Positions 14,141 to 29,400 of a stretch of DNA of 64,000 nucleotides are shown here, piece by piece. Both the position numbers and the translations under genes were made by a program. The stretch's first letter is position 1, and every line of letters starts with the position of its first letter. This DNA is from Bugula neritina. Its lineage: Eukaryota > Bryozoa > Gymnolaemata > Cheilostomatida > Bugulidae. The notes under the pieces were generated by a model. It saw only the letters and a list, made by a program, of their open reading frames with translations, had not been told where the DNA came from and did no database searches. The stretch is taken from contig OZ037765.1 of NCBI GenBank assembly GCA_964035545.1, positions 35,415,504 through 35,479,503 on the forward strand. The letters are read 5' to 3'.

Positions 14141-14439
14141 ACCAAGTGCCTTATATAACACTGTGTCTGTCTGTTTATATACTCTACTCTACATATACTA
14201 AGTCTTTCCTACTCGTCTGCAGTGGCTCCTCCGATTGCCGGGCCTCCAGTCTCCGGTCCTCCTGGCCCACCAGACTCCCGTGTCACATCCTCTCCGACAG
14301 GAAGTGTGCCTCTCAGAAGTCGGCTCAAAGGGTCAAGGAGAAGTTTGCGGATGTGCTGGACAAGTGGTTCAAGCCCATCGCTACGTGCAAAGATGTGTTT
14401 TACTACAGCCCGCCCTACTCCACCTCGTCTTCTCCACAG
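7841..14439 (+). CDS. SZT2: SZT2 exons 1-9 of the window
   Basis: Exons: 7841-7935, 8215-8381, 8771-8940, 10435-10568, 11558-11880, 12013-12209, 12485-12722, 13745-14075, 14223-14439. Exon 2 carries EEIPFVFSIMELLPVCQQ, matching the conserved EIPFPF...LLPQCQQ block of vertebrate SZT2. Exons 7 to 8 join as FVHGVFHSLQ and continue into CEVDITDFL, collinear with the vertebrate protein. Exon 5 contains an in-frame 21-bp repeat (HTPTGRS). Alternative acceptors three or six bases away (11561, 11564; 12019) keep the frame and cannot be excluded. The donor of exon 3 could also be at 8943. Confidence 0.88.
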
Positions 14440-17400
14440 GTTGGTTCTCAGTCTTTGTTCCCTAAAGTGTAATCTGCAGTCTGTATTCCTTAAAGTGTAA
14501 TCTACAGTCTCCATTCCCTAAAGTGTAATCTGCAGTCTGTATTCCCTAAAGTGTAATCTACAGTCAGTATCCCTAAAGTGTAATCTACAGTCTGTATTCC
14601 TTAAAGTGTAATCTACAGTCTCCATTCCCTAAAGTGTAATCTGCAGTCTGTATTCCCTAAAGTGTAATCTACAGTCAGTATCCCTAAAGTGTAATCTACA
14701 GTCTGTATTTCCTAAAGTGTAATCTACAGTCTGTATTTCCTAAAGTGTAATCTACAGTCTGTATTCCCTAAAGTGTAATCTACAGTCTGTATTCCCTAAA
14801 GTATAATCTGCAGTCAGTATTCCCTAAAGTATAATCTACAGTCAGTATCCCTAAAGTATAATCTACAGTCAGTATTCCCTAAAGTATAAGCTACAGTCAG
14901 TATCCCTAAAGTATAATCTACAGCTCGTTCCCATATTAGATTAGAGTATGTGTATTGTGACTCCATAAGTATGCGTGACGTTATCTACTCTGACTTAGTT
15001 GTGGCATATCACTGACCTCGTAAGTATGCTGTGTGAGCTTAATGTCACATGCGCCAGTGTTCACTTTACAGCCACCGTTGTGTTCACTTTACTCACCCAA
15101 TTTCACTTGCACTGTAACATCTGCATGCAGTTGATCTGAAATTTTATGTTCACACCTGTGCTTTATTTTCTTTGAGGAGTTGTCATTCCATAGAGTTTTC
15201 CATTCATTCTATGAGTGTATTGTAACTTGTTAATCAGTTGACTAGAAGTGGTATTCAATCAGATAAAGTGTGGACAAGTGAATAGGAAGTTTCTACACTC
15301 TCTGTTACTGGGTCATTTCACTTAGTTTAGTACACACGATTAACCTCTAATTTTCAGCTATTTTTTACAATTTAGCTGCTAATGAACAAGGGTTTTTGCC
15401 CATAACTAGTAAAGTATGATTGAATACAATTGACTAATCAGGGTTCTTCTTAATTTTGCTTGATTTCCCTTTTTTTCCTAATTATTCAGCTACTGTTGAT
15501 TTCGCAGAGTTATGGTTTTTTATAACACTTTGCAATCAAAGGTTACTGAATATTTAGAAAAAACATGGGAAACCAAGCAAAATTAAGAAGAATCTTGGTT
15601 ATTTAGGTGTATTCAATCATATTTTACTAGTTATGGGCAAAAACCCTTGTTCATTAGCAGCTAAATTGTAAAAGATAGCTGAAAACTGAAGATTTCCAGT
15701 GTGCACTAAATTAGGTAAAATGACCCTAGTACTACTAAGTACAAGGTATGCCACTAGTGACCTTTGACCTCTGTGTGACCTCTGTATGACCTCTATAGCT
15801 CTGCGTTGTCTCCTACAGACAGACGATCAGAAGACCAGCGCCTTCGAATCAGACGAGATGTTTGAAGACGAGGTCTCAGCTGGTCACATGACCAATGGAG
15901 AAAGTCACATGACTGACGGAGGGGGTCACCTGATGCACTCGATGTCGGTAGAGTCAAGGGCTACGACTATAGACGATTCTATGCCCCTGTTTGTCTACCT
16001 CACAGCTAGCATACACAATGAGAGGGTGGACCAGCCCGTCTCCACTATTCCAGTGTGTCTGTGTGAGTCTCTCAGTCTAAGACCAGACTTGCTGTCCCAT
16101 AAAATGTGGCAGCATTCTGAAGTGCGGTATTGTATAGTCACGAGACATGTATACAATTAGCTGCGTATCACTATAGTATTAATATTTGTGTAATATACAG
16201 TGTGTTGTACGACCAGGTGAGCTAGAAGAGGCCCTGGAAGGGAAGGAGAGCATAGATGTGACCCCTGGCACTGCCAAGGTCACTCTAGACATTATCTGCC
16301 TCACTCTGCCCAATGAGCTGAGCGACGTAGACGATACAGACGAACAGTACAGTGACAGGAGCAGACGTCAGACGAGATTCAGTACCGGCTCTGTGGACGA
16401 GAGAGTGTGTGAACTGGAGAGAGGTATACTATATGATACAGTACTAGTTGTGTAGTGTGTGTACTAGAGAGAGATATACTATATGATACAGTACTAGTTG
16501 TGTAGTGTGTGTACTAGAGAGATATATACTATATGATACAGTACTAGTTGTGTAGTGTGTGTACTAGAGAGAGATATACTATATGATACAGTACTAGTTG
16601 TGTAGTGTGTGTACTAGAGAGAGATATACTATATGATACACTACTAGTTGTGTAGTGTGTACTAGAGAGATATATACTATATGATACACTACTAGTTGTG
16701 TAGTGTGTGTACTAGAGAGAGGTATACTATATGATACAGTACTAGTTGTGTAGTGTGTGTACTAGAGAGAGATATACTATATGATACAGTACTAGTTGTG
16801 TAGTGTGTGTACTAGAGATATACTATATGATACAGTACTAGTTGTGTAGTGTGTACTAGAGAGATATACTATATGATACAGTACTAGTTGTGTAGTGTGT
16901 GTACTAGAGAGAGGTATACTATATGATACAGTACTAGTTGTGTAGTGTGTACTAGAGAGATATACTATATGATACAGTACTAGTTGTGTAGTGTGTACTA
17001 GAGAGAGATATACTATATGATACAGTACTAGTTGTGTAGTGTGTGTACTAGAGAGAGATATACTATATGATACAGTACTAGTTGTGTAGTGTGTGTACTA
17101 GAGAGAGATATACTATATGATACAGTACTAGTTGTATAGTGTGTGTACTAGAGAGATATACTATATGATACAGTACTAGTTGTGTAGTGTGTGTACTAGA
17201 GAGAGGTATACTATATGATACAGTACTAGTTGTGTAGTGTGTGTACTAGAGAGAGATATACTATATGATACAGTACTAGTTGTGTAGTGTGTACTAGAGA
17301 GATATACTATATGATACAGTACTAGTTGTGTAGTGTGTACTAGAGAGGTATACTATATGATACAGTACTAGTTGTGTAGTGTGTACTAGAGAGAGGTATA

Positions 17401-20400
17401 CTATATGATACAGTACTAGTTGTGTAGTGTGTGTACTAGAGAGAGATATACTATATGATACAGTACTAGTTGTGTAGTATGTGACCTGGAGAGATATACT
17501 ATATGATACAGTACTAGTTGTGTAGTGTGTGTACTAGAGAGATTTACTATATGATACAGTACTAGTTGTGTAGTGTGTACTAGAGAGATATACTATATGA
17601 TACAGTACTAGTTGTGTAGTGTGTGTACTAGAGAGATATACTATATGATACAGTACTAGTTGTGTAGTGTGTGTACTAGAGAGATATACTATATGATACA
17701 GTACTAGTTGTGTAGTGTGTGTACTAGAGAGAGGTATACTATATGATACAGTACTAGTTGTGTAGTGTGTGTACTAGAGAGAGATATACTATATGATACA
17801 GTACTAGTTGTGTAGTGTGTGTACTAGAGATATACTATATGATACAGTACTAGTTGTGTAGTGTGTGTACTAGAGATATATACTATATGATACAGTACTA
17901 GTTGTGTAGTGTGTGTACTAGAGAGATATACTATATGATACAGTACTAGTTGTGTAGTGTGTACTAGAGAGAGGTATACTATGTTGTGTACCATATTCAG
18001 ATTTCGGGGAGGCGTTGGCGCAGTGCCAGCAAGGAATAGAGTGGCTGGTGAGGGATGAGATTGCAGCTGCAATGAGGTCTTCAGGCTCTATTACTGCCGA
18101 TACACTGAAAATGGTAACGGATCATGTGAAAAGTAGCACGAGCGAAAAGTCTTGTAAATACGCCAAAGAGAGGCTGAGATATGTGTTTGGAGCCGAGGAC
18201 AGCCATGCCATGTTCCTCCAGGTAATGATGTGGCAACAGCTCATTGGCTCTTCATTCAGACATTAGCCAATCAGCTCTTATAGTTGTTAGGCATGATATT
18301 CTACCATCTATTGGTGGAAGGAAAGAGGGTTGAGCTGTAGAGTGTAGAGAGAGATGTTGGGAATATCGTACATAGTACATAGCTAGATATAGTATATAGC
18401 TAGATATAGTATAGTACATAGCTAGATATAGTACATAGCTAGATATAGTACATAGCTAGATATAGTACATAGCTAGATATAGTACATAGCTAGATATAGT
18501 ACATAGCTAGATATAGTACATAGCTAGATATAGTACATAGCTAGATATAGTACATAGCTAGATATAGTACGTAGCTAGATATAGTACATAGCTAGATATA
18601 GTATAGTACATAGCTAGATATAGTACATAGCTAGATATAGTACATAGCTAGATATAGTACATAGCTAGATATAGTACATAGCTAGATATAGTATATAGCT
18701 AGATATAGTATAGTACATAGCTAGATATAGTACATAGCTAGATATAGTACATAGCTAGATATAGTACATAGCTAGATATAGTACATAGCTAGATATAGTA
18801 CATAGCTAGATATAGTACATAGCTAGATATAGTACATAGCTAGATATAGTACATAGCTAGATATAGTACGTAGCTAGATATAGTACATAGCTAGATATAG
18901 TATAGTACATAGCTAGATATAGTACATAGCTAGATATAGTACATAGCTAGATATAGTACATAGCTAGATATAGTACATAGCTAGATATAGTACATAGCTA
19001 GATATAGTACATAGCTAGATATAGTACAATGTGGTGGTCCAATGCAGGAGTTCGTACGGATGAATGTGACAGGCTACCAGCTGGTGCCGTGCTCAGACTA
19101 CTACTACCTCAGCGTAGACCGAGCGCGTCTCAAGTCTTCTCACCCCAGGGACCTGCACAGTTTCCAGAGTCTGCAGGACCTGGAGTGTGTCGTGGGACTG
19201 CTCAGTGACATGAACCAACAGGGTGCTGAGCTAGACTCACAAGGTTAGTGTGGTCTCCTATCCCCTCCCTACTTCAGAGTGTTCTCCACATGGCACTGAG
19301 GCTATACATTCTCCCCTTATCTTTCTGTCTGTTCATGTCTTTAGCGAGTTTAAAGTTTACTTCCTTAGATCTTGTGCTGAAACTATTCTGTCTTCTCGTA
19401 CCAAAGAGTTCATTCTACTAGTTATTTATTAATCAATGTGAATTCTGTGAGTGTCAAGTATTATGGCGGTGTGAGTAAGAGATGACCTTTAACCTTTATG
19501 TTGTGATATACAGTTTATTTCTGAAGCAGGTACCAGCTAATTTGTGTTCTGGTTTAGAGTTACCAAGGTCACCATAAGGTCACCTCAGTATGCATGACTC
19601 AGTCAGTCTTTCCATGTAGTGGCAGAGACCGGGCCAGACGTCACGCCCTCCTCAAAGATGCCCCTAGCCAGGGTATCCTCCCTACCTGAACCCACCCCCG
19701 TCCCCAGCTGGTCTCTCGACTTCAGTACTTCTGCTGTGGAGGATAACAGGAAGTCCGCCGAGTTTGAGGAGGAGTTCAGCAGCGGCAGCGAAGAGGTGGG
19801 CTGGCTTACCGTAGTGTATAGTAGTATCTAGTGTATATATATACTGTGTCACGTGATAGAGTATACAGTGTACACTATACTAGCTAATAGTATCTAGTAT
19901 ATATATATACTGTGTCACGTGATAGAGTATACAGTGTACACTATACTAGCTAATAGTATCTAGTATATATATATACTGTGTCACGTGATAGAGTATACAG
20001 TGTACACTATACTAGCTAATAGTATCTAGTGTATATACTGTGTCACGTGATAGAGTATACAGTGTACACTATACTAGCTAATAGTATCTAGTATATATAT
20101 ACTGTGTCACGTGATAGAGTATACAGTGTACACTATACTAGCTAATAGTATCTAGTATATATATACTGTGTCACGTGATAGAGTATACAGTGTACACTAT
20201 ACTAGCTAATAGTAGTATCTAGTATATATATATACTCTGTCACGTGATAGAGTATACAGTGTACACTATACTAGCTAATAGTATCTAGTATATATATACT
20301 GTGTCACGTGATAGAGTATACAGTGTACACTATACTAGCTAATAGTAGTATCTAGTATATATATACTGTGTCACGTGATGGAGTATACAGTGTACACTAT

Positions 20401-23400
20401 ACTAGCTAATAGTATCTAGTATATATACTGTGTCACGTGATAGAGTATACAGTGTACACTATACTAGCTAATAGTAGTATCTAGTATATATATACTCTGT
20501 CACGTGATAGAGTATACAGTGTACACTATACTAGCAAATAGTATCTAGTATATATACTGTGTCACGTGATAGAGTATACAGTGTACACTATACTAGCTAA
20601 TAGTATGTAGTATATATATACTGTGTCTCGTGATAGAGTATACAGTGTACACTATACTAGCTAGTAGTATCTAGTATATATATATACTCTGTCACGTGAT
20701 AGAGTATACAGTGTACACTATACTAGCTAGTAGTATCTAGTATATATATATACTGTGTCACGTGATAGAGTATACAGTGTACACTATACTAGCTAATAGT
20801 AGTATCTAGTATATATATATATACTGTGTCACGTGATAGAGTATACAGTGTACACTATACTAGCTAATAGTATCTAGTATATATATATACTGTGTCACGT
20901 GATAGAGTATACAGTGTACACTATACTAGCTAATAGTAGTATCTAGTATATATATACTGTGTCACGTGATGGAGTATACAGTGTACACTATACTAGCAAA
21001 TAGTATCTAGTATATATATACTGTGTCACGTGATAGAGTATACAGTGTACACTATACTAGCTAATAGTATCTAGTATATATATACTGTGTCACGTGATAG
21101 AGTATACAGTGTACACTATACTAGCTAATAATAGTATATATATATATACTGTGTCACGTGATAGAGTATACAGTGTACACTATACTAGCTAATAGTATGT
21201 AGTATATATATACTGTGTCTCGTGATAGAGTATACAGTGTACACTATACTAGCTAGTAGTATCTAGTATATATATATACTCTGTCACGTGATAGAGTATA
21301 CAGTGTACACTATACTAGCTAGTAGTATCTAGTATATATATATACTCTGTCACGTGATAGAGTATACAGTGTACACTATACTAGCTAATAGTAGTATCTA
21401 GTATATATATATATACTGTGTCACGTGATAGAGTATACAGTGTACACTATACTAGCTAATAGTATCTAGTATATATATATACTGTGTCACGTGATAGAGT
21501 ATACAGTGTACACTATACTAGCTAATAATAGTATATATATATACTGTGTCACGTGATAGAGTATACAGTGTACACTATACTAGCTAATAGTATCTAGTAT
21601 ATATATATATACTGTGTCACGTGATAGAGTATACAGTGTACACTATACTAGCTAATAATAGTATATATATATACTGTGTCACGTGATAGAGTATACAGTG
21701 TACACTATACTAGCTAATAGTATCTAGTATATATATATACTGTGTCACGTGATAGAGTATACAGTGTACACTATACTAGCTAATAGTATCTAGTATATAT
21801 ATACTGTGTCACGTGATAGAGTATACAGTGTACACTATACTAGCTAATAGTATCTAGTATATATATACTGTGTCACGTGATAGAGTATACAGTGTACACT
21901 ATACTAGCTAATAGTAGTATCTAGTATATATATATACTCTGTCACGTGATAGAGTATACAGTGTACACTATACTAGCTAATAGTATCTAGTATATATATA
22001 CTGTGTCACGTGATGGAGTATACAGTGTACACTATACTAGCAAATAGTATCTAGTATATATACTGTGTCACGTGATAGAGTATACAGTGTACACTATACT
22101 AGCAAATAGTATGTAGTATATATATACTGTGTCTCGTGATAGAGTATACAGTGTACACTATACTAGCTAGTAGTATCTAGTATATATATATATACTCTGT
22201 CACGTGATAGAGTATACAGTGTACACTATACTAGCTAGTAGTATCTAGTATATATATATACTCTGTCACGTGATAGAGTATACAGTGTACACTATACTAG
22301 CTAATAGTAGTATCTAGTATATATATATATATACTGTGTCACGTGATAGAGTATACAGTGTACACTATACTAGCTAATAGTATCTAGTATATATATATAC
22401 TGTGTCACGTGATAGAGTATACAGTGTACACTATACTAGCTAATAATAGTATATATATATACTGTGTCACGTGATAGAGTATACAGTGTACACTATACTA
22501 GCTAATAGTATCTAGTATATATATATACTGTGTCACGTGATAGAGTATACAGTGTACACTATACTAGCTAATAGTATCTAGTATATATATATACTGTGTC
22601 ACGTGATAGAGTATACAGTGTACACTATACTAGCTAATAATAGTATATATATATACTGTGTCACGTGATAGAGTATACAGTGTACACTATACTAGCTAAT
22701 AGTATCTAGTATATATATATACTGTGTCACGTGATAGAGTATACAGTTTGTTTGTTTGTTTGTTTGTTTGGTTTATTTCATCAAAGGTATTTAATAACAC
22801 AAGGACATTAGAAAATGCCAAGGAGGCGATGATGAGGCCCATTGCGCTATAGCCTAGCTAGTCATGCGCGGGCCAACACGAGCTGACAGCGACTCTATCC
22901 AGAAAAATACAAAAAAAATACAACTATTCTAACAGATAAAGCCTCAACTTCCTCCCAAATTCATTAGGGTTGCTAATTGACCGTAAAGGGATTGGCAGTT
23001 CATTCCATAGTGCCACCTCCTGATAACAGTTTCTTCTGTGACCTGCTGCTGTTTGAGAGTGAGGAAGGGGGAGATTTATGAATGATTGACGTGTATTGAT
23101 AGAGTGAGTGGGAAAAAAATTGTCAGAGTAGAAAAAAGAATGAGCTTTCTTTAACACTTTAAAACGGTAAATCTGGTATATTGAGAGAACTTTATGCTTA
23201 GTAAATAGAGGCGCTGATGGATGGTCAAACGGTTTTTTGTTCATGATACGCATTACCTTTTTTTGAAAAATAAAAATCTTGTTTAGATGGGTATTAGCTG
23301 CATTTCCCCAGGCCTCTGCACAATAATTTAACTTGGAATTGATGAAAGAATTATATATCAAAAGTAAAATTTTTTGAGGGAGATATTCAGAACATCGGTA

Positions 23401-26400
23401 TATTAATCCACTAAGTGGTCGTAATTTTGTAAGTAGGTTTGAGATGTGCAAGCTCCAATTTAAATTTTTATCTATTTGTACACCTAGAAAAGTTATGCTG
23501 TTAGAGTAATTTATAGGTCTTTTATTTAATAATATACAGTTTTCTAGAATTTGAAAAGGATTTTGGTAGTTTTTTAAAACAATATAGTTGCATTTTTCAT
23601 AGTTTATAGTGAGTTTGTTTTTATTGCACCAAATTGACAGAGAGTTTAGATCTTGATTTATAGCTTCCAAATGGGAGTTCAAATCTTTTGATTCAAAAAA
23701 TAAATTAGTGTCGTCGGCATAGAAAATGGGATTAAAAAGTTTAAATTGTTGAGCAAGATCGTTTATATATATCAAAAATAAGGTAGGGCCCAAGACAGAT
23801 CCCTGGGGAACCCCACAGGTCACTGATCGTGAACTTGATAAGGTTGCATTTACTAGTGTGGAATGACTTCGGTTTGATAGGTAGTTAGCAACCCATGACA
23901 CTGTGGATTCACTAAAACCAAGTTTTCTCATTTTTGCAAGTAAAATATTGTGATTTATAGTGTCAAAAGCCTTACTAAAATCTATAAAAATTCCGAGAAC
24001 GCAATTTCCATTGTTAAAAGCTTCGAGCGTATTATTTTTAAATTTAACAACAGCATCTGCAGTACTTAAATTTTTTCGAAAGCCATATTGATTCTTAGAA
24101 ATCAAATTTTTAGATTCTAAAAAGTTTAAAATTTGATTGTTAACAATTTTTTCAAGTATTTTACTAAAAATGGGGAGGATTGAAATAGGGCGGTAGTTTT
24201 CACATCTGTCATGAGAACCTTTTTTGTAGAATGGTAATATTTTAGCAGTTTTAATTTGCGCTGGAACAATTTTTTCTTCTATGCTTTTGTTAAATAAATA
24301 GGCAAGTGGTGTAGATAGTGAAATTTTGCAAAATTTGATAAGTTTAGTCGGGATATTGTCTAAACCTATAGCTTTCTTGGAATCTAGTTTTTCAATGATC
24401 TCAATTATTTGAGATTCATCAGTTTTTTTTAAATGAAATTCTTCTTTAGTAATATTTGTCAGCATTGAGTAGGTATCGGAGTTCGAATTTGTAAAATTTG
24501 AAGCTAGTTTTTGGGCTATTGTTGAAAAATACAGATTGAAATTGTTAGCTATATCCATATTGCTATCTAGCATGGTTTCAGAGTCCTCAACCGAATACAG
24601 TTTTGATGAAAAGCATCTTTTGTTTAGTTTGGCTTTCCCTGTTTGTTCATTTATAAGTACCCAAAGCTGCGAACTGTTACAATTGCTAATAAAAGCTTTA
24701 AAATAATCATATTTAGCGGTTCTCAGATCAGCATTCAAATTATTTCTAAAAGCATTATATCTTTTTAAAATCTTTTTATTCAGGGGTGCTTTTTTCACTC
24801 GTTTGTGAAGTGCATATTTCTTTTTGATTTGAGTTAAAAGATGTTCAGTAATCCATGGTTTTTGTGCAAACTTTTTAGAAGGCCTATTGTTTTCAATAGT
24901 CTGTGAACAACTTTCAATGAGAAATTTTAGTCTAGTAATAAATATATCATAGTTTACTTCACAATTTTGTGAGTCATCAAAGAGCTTCAACCAGCAAAAT
25001 GAGTTTATCTTGGAAACTAGTTTGGAATAATTAATAGTTCTATACATATCATCTGAGACAATATTAGTTCTATTTGAACAATTCAGTTGAAACGTCACAA
25101 AAGTGGGTAGGTGGTCACTCAAATCTGACTCAATGGTTCCAGATTTACCGTTTATGCAAGAGAAGTTTAGAAGGATATGATCTAAACAGCTAGCTCGTGA
25201 CGATGAGATTCTAGTTGGGAGAGTGATAGCATTGTAAAAGGCATAGGTAGAAATAGTGGTGGAATAAGTGTCACTTACATTCATGTCAAGGGTATCTATA
25301 TTGATGTCACCTACTACAATATGGGGAGAAGAATCATGGGAAATATAAGCCTCCAGGTCACTAAGAAACGCATCAGTGGAGGAAGCACCGGGCTGCCTGT
25401 ATATAATTGTGAGTCTGAAATGGGAAGACTTTGAGGCCTGACTGTGTAGAACAAGTGAGAGGACGTCTGCTCCAGACAGCGAAACAGCCTTCGTGTCGGC
25501 CCCCAGGCCACACCGCACATAGGCCCCAACACCACCTCCTCTACCCAGTCTCTGACTACCTACAAAATCATAACCTTCAAGTTTAAAAAATTGAATTTCA
25601 TCATCATTTAGCCAAGTTTCAGTTAAACAAATTACATCAAAGGGGTTAGAAAAAGTGTTCAAAAAATATTCAAAATGTGAAAATTTATTTCTAATGCTTT
25701 GAATATTAAAGTTAAGAAGAGAGAAAGTTGAATTATTTACTTCTAGTTTGTTAAAAGAAAAGATGTCGTATGCTGTGCAGTTAATTTCATGCATTTTGCA
25801 AAAGATAACTTAGCAGTTTAAGTTAAATACAAAAGTGAGGTACACTAAACACATTTCAGGTTCTCGAGATCATTTACATCATTTATTTGGATAGCCTCCG
25901 AGTCAGGTGTTCTGCGCAAGTAAATTCGTTGGGCAAATGTCCAAACATACTTATAGTTGTTTGATTTTTTGAAGTTTAGTATAGCTAATAGTATATAGTA
26001 TATATATATACTGTGTCACGTGATAGAGTATACAGTGTACACTATACTAGCTAATAGTATCTAGTATATATATACTGTGTCACGTGATAGAGTATACAGT
26101 GTACACTATACTAGCTAATAGTATCTAGTGTATATATACTGTGTCACGTGATAGAGTATACAGTGTACACTCTACTAGCTAATAGTAGTATCTAGTATAT
26201 ATATATACTCTGTCACGTGATAGAGTATACAGTGTACACTATACTAGCTAATAGTATCTAGTATATATATATACTGTGTCACGTGATAGAGTATACAGTG
26301 TACACTATACTAGCTAATAGTATCTAGTATATATATATACTGTGTCACGTGATAGAGTATACAGTGTACACTATACTAGCTAATAATAGTATATATATAT

Positions 26401-29400
26401 ACTGTGTCACGTGATAGAGTATACAGTGTACACTATACTAGCTAATAGTATCTAGTATATATATATACTGTGTCACGTGATAGAGTATACAGTGTACACT
26501 ATACTAGCTAATAATAGTATATATATATACTGTGTCACGTGATAGAGTATACAGTGTACACTATACTAGCTAATAGTATCTAGTATATATATATACTGTG
26601 TCACGTGATAGAGTATACAGTGTACACTATACTAGCTAATAATAGTATATATATATACTGTGTCACGTGATAGAGTATACAGTGTACACTATACTAGCTA
26701 ATAGTATATAGTATATATATATACTGTGTCACGTGATAGAGTATACAGTGTACACTATACTAGCTAATAGTATCTAGTATATATATACTGTGTCACGTGA
26801 TAGAGTATACAGTGTACACTATACTAGCTAATAGTATCTAGTGTATATATACTGTGTCACGTGATAGAGTATACAGTGTACACTATACTAGCTAATAGTA
26901 TCTAGTATATATATATACTGTGTCACGTGATAGAGTATACAGTGTACACTCTACTAGCTAATAGTAGTATCTAGTATATATATATACTCTGTCACGTGAT
27001 AGAGTATACAGTGTACACTATACTAGCTAATAGTATCTAGTATATATATATACTGTGTCACGTGATAGAGTATACAGTGTACACTATACTAGCTAATAGT
27101 ATCTAGTGTATATATATACTGTGTCACGTGATAGAGTATACAGTGTACACTCTACTAGCTAATAGTAGTATCTAGTATATATATATATACTCTGTCACGT
27201 GATAGAGTATACAGTGTACACTATACTAGCTAATAGTATCTAGTATATATATATACTGTGTCACGTGATAGAGTATACAGTGTACACTATACTAGCTAAT
27301 AGACTAATAGATGTCTGGGTGCTGTTTAATGCCTTCATGGTATTATTCAATGTATTGGTGCTGCAGGGACTGGAAAACAGAGTGGACACAGAACTGACCA
27401 GTCCTATACCCATATCTGGCCGTAGTGCAGACGACCACCAGTATGGAGACCAGCAGTATGGAGATGAGACTTCAGCTAGCAGAGAGACCATTCTCAACAG
27501 TCTGCCTCGCGCCAACCCTATAGAGCACTGGAACAGGTGAGTTATAGTAGAACAGGTGAGGTACAGTAAAACAGGTGAGATACAGGTGAGATGCAGTAGA
27601 ACAGGTGAGATACAGTAAAACAGGTGAGATACAGGTGAGATACAGTAGAACAGGTGAGATACAGGTGAGATACAGGTGAGATACAGGTGAGATATAGGTG
27701 AGATACAGTAGAACAGGTGAGATACAGGTGAGATACAGGTGAGATACAGGTGAGATACAGGTGAGATACAGTAGAACAGGTGAGATACAGGTGATATACA
27801 GGTGAGATACAGTAGAACGGGTGAGGAACAGGTGAGATACAGGTGAGATACAGGTGAGATACAGTAGAACACTACCTCCACTGTTCCCACATCTAACTCG
27901 TAACTGGATGTTGTGTAGAGATGAAGACGAGTTTTCCAGCAAGTGCGGTTCCCTTCCCAAAGCCTTCAGTTCCTCCAATGTCAACATCGACTGCTCGACT
28001 GGCCGCAAGATACTGAAGCGTGTGTCTAGCGGCCCACAGGACCTGCGCTCTGCTGCTCATTTGGCTAAGGCTAAGATCAGGTGGGTCAGAGTTTACGTCT
28101 GCTTCTCGTCAGAGAACGTCTGCCTGATTATTACATCCTGTCTACTTGTTGATATAGCTCTGTGTACTGAGATACTGTCTACTTGTTGATATAGCCCAGT
28201 GTACTGAGATACTGTCTACTTGTTAATATAACTCAGTATACTGTCTACTTGTTGATATAACTCAGTATACTGTCTACTTGTTGATATAACTCAGTATACT
28301 GTCTACTTGTTGATATAACTCAGTATACTGTCTACTTGTTGATATAACTCAGTATACTCTGCACACAGACACGTAAGTGAAGACACTGGGCGGAGTAAGA
28401 GAGCCACATTTGCTGCCGGTGTACGATCTCCTCCGTCAGCATCTCACACTCTCATGTCGTGCATGAAGGAGTCTAGCGATGCCGGATCTAGCAGCCGGTC
28501 TCGTAATCCGTCTGGACCCCTCACTCCTGTCAGCATGAGGAACAACGGCTCCATGGGCAGCGGTGAGCTCTTTGTCCTCTGTGTAGTAGTCGTCAGGTCT
28601 AGTCATACAGGGTGTGCATATCTTAGAGTAACTTTATAGTTATTAGATTCTGTTGACTCACTTTTCTATCTGATGATTAATAAAGTTGTACTCTGACTCT
28701 TGATGACAATTGTATATTCATAATGACTCAGTCGCTGAGACTCAGACATAGTGGCTAAGTCACAGCGCCATCACTGAGACTCAGTCTGAATTACTCAGTC
28801 TCACCTACCATTATTGAGACTCTCTTGTTAGCTGACAGCATATCAAACTACTCATAGTTTCCATAGAAACTGTACTCACTGCTCTGCATCACAGTGATCC
28901 ACCCTCCAGACTGTGTGATGGCTGTTAAACAGTTTGGGGTTATTGTTTCAATTTTTCTCTCCTGTCTATGAAACTGGTAAATATAACTTTTGAGCATTAG
29001 TTATATAATAGTAGAAAGTAAATCAACTTGTATTTTGTGTTGCATTGTATTCCGCAGCCCTCCGGCCATCGTCAGCGGACAGCGATCAAGGTAAACCGAT
29101 CACCTGTGCTGCCTCATTGCACCTCACACAGCACAACCTCAGTCTGGTGTACTTCTCATTTCTCATGTTATTCTCTTCAACTTTGAAATCTAGTTTAAAA
29201 CTTACAAAGTAACACACTTAGGTTGTTGTGCTCTATTGTTATATTTCCCTGTTGAGTTATTATTGTGTTGGTGTTTCATAACATGGAATAGTATTAGAAC
29301 TAGACGGTGTTGTGTTTTCATGAGTTTCATTTATTGCGTTGATTTTGTCACACTAGATGTTTGAATAAGTTACTAAACTACTAGACACTCTAGCTGTTAA

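Larger units (their letters stand above)
22747..25984 (-). mobile_element. LINE (CR1/L2/Jockey-like) nested in the satellite
   Basis: Minus-strand element with a 3' (CAAA)n-type tail, seen as gtttgtttg at 22748-22770. It has a complete ORF2 and the last part of ORF1, so it is 5'-truncated inside ORF1. The same satellite continues on both sides. A short agtata at both edges (about 22738 and 25978) may be the target duplication, but this is uncertain in such repetitive sequence. Confidence 0.9.

Noticed and set aside
25314-25535. Second frame inside the LINE
   Set aside because: Shadow of ORF2, which covers the same bases with clear endonuclease motifs.
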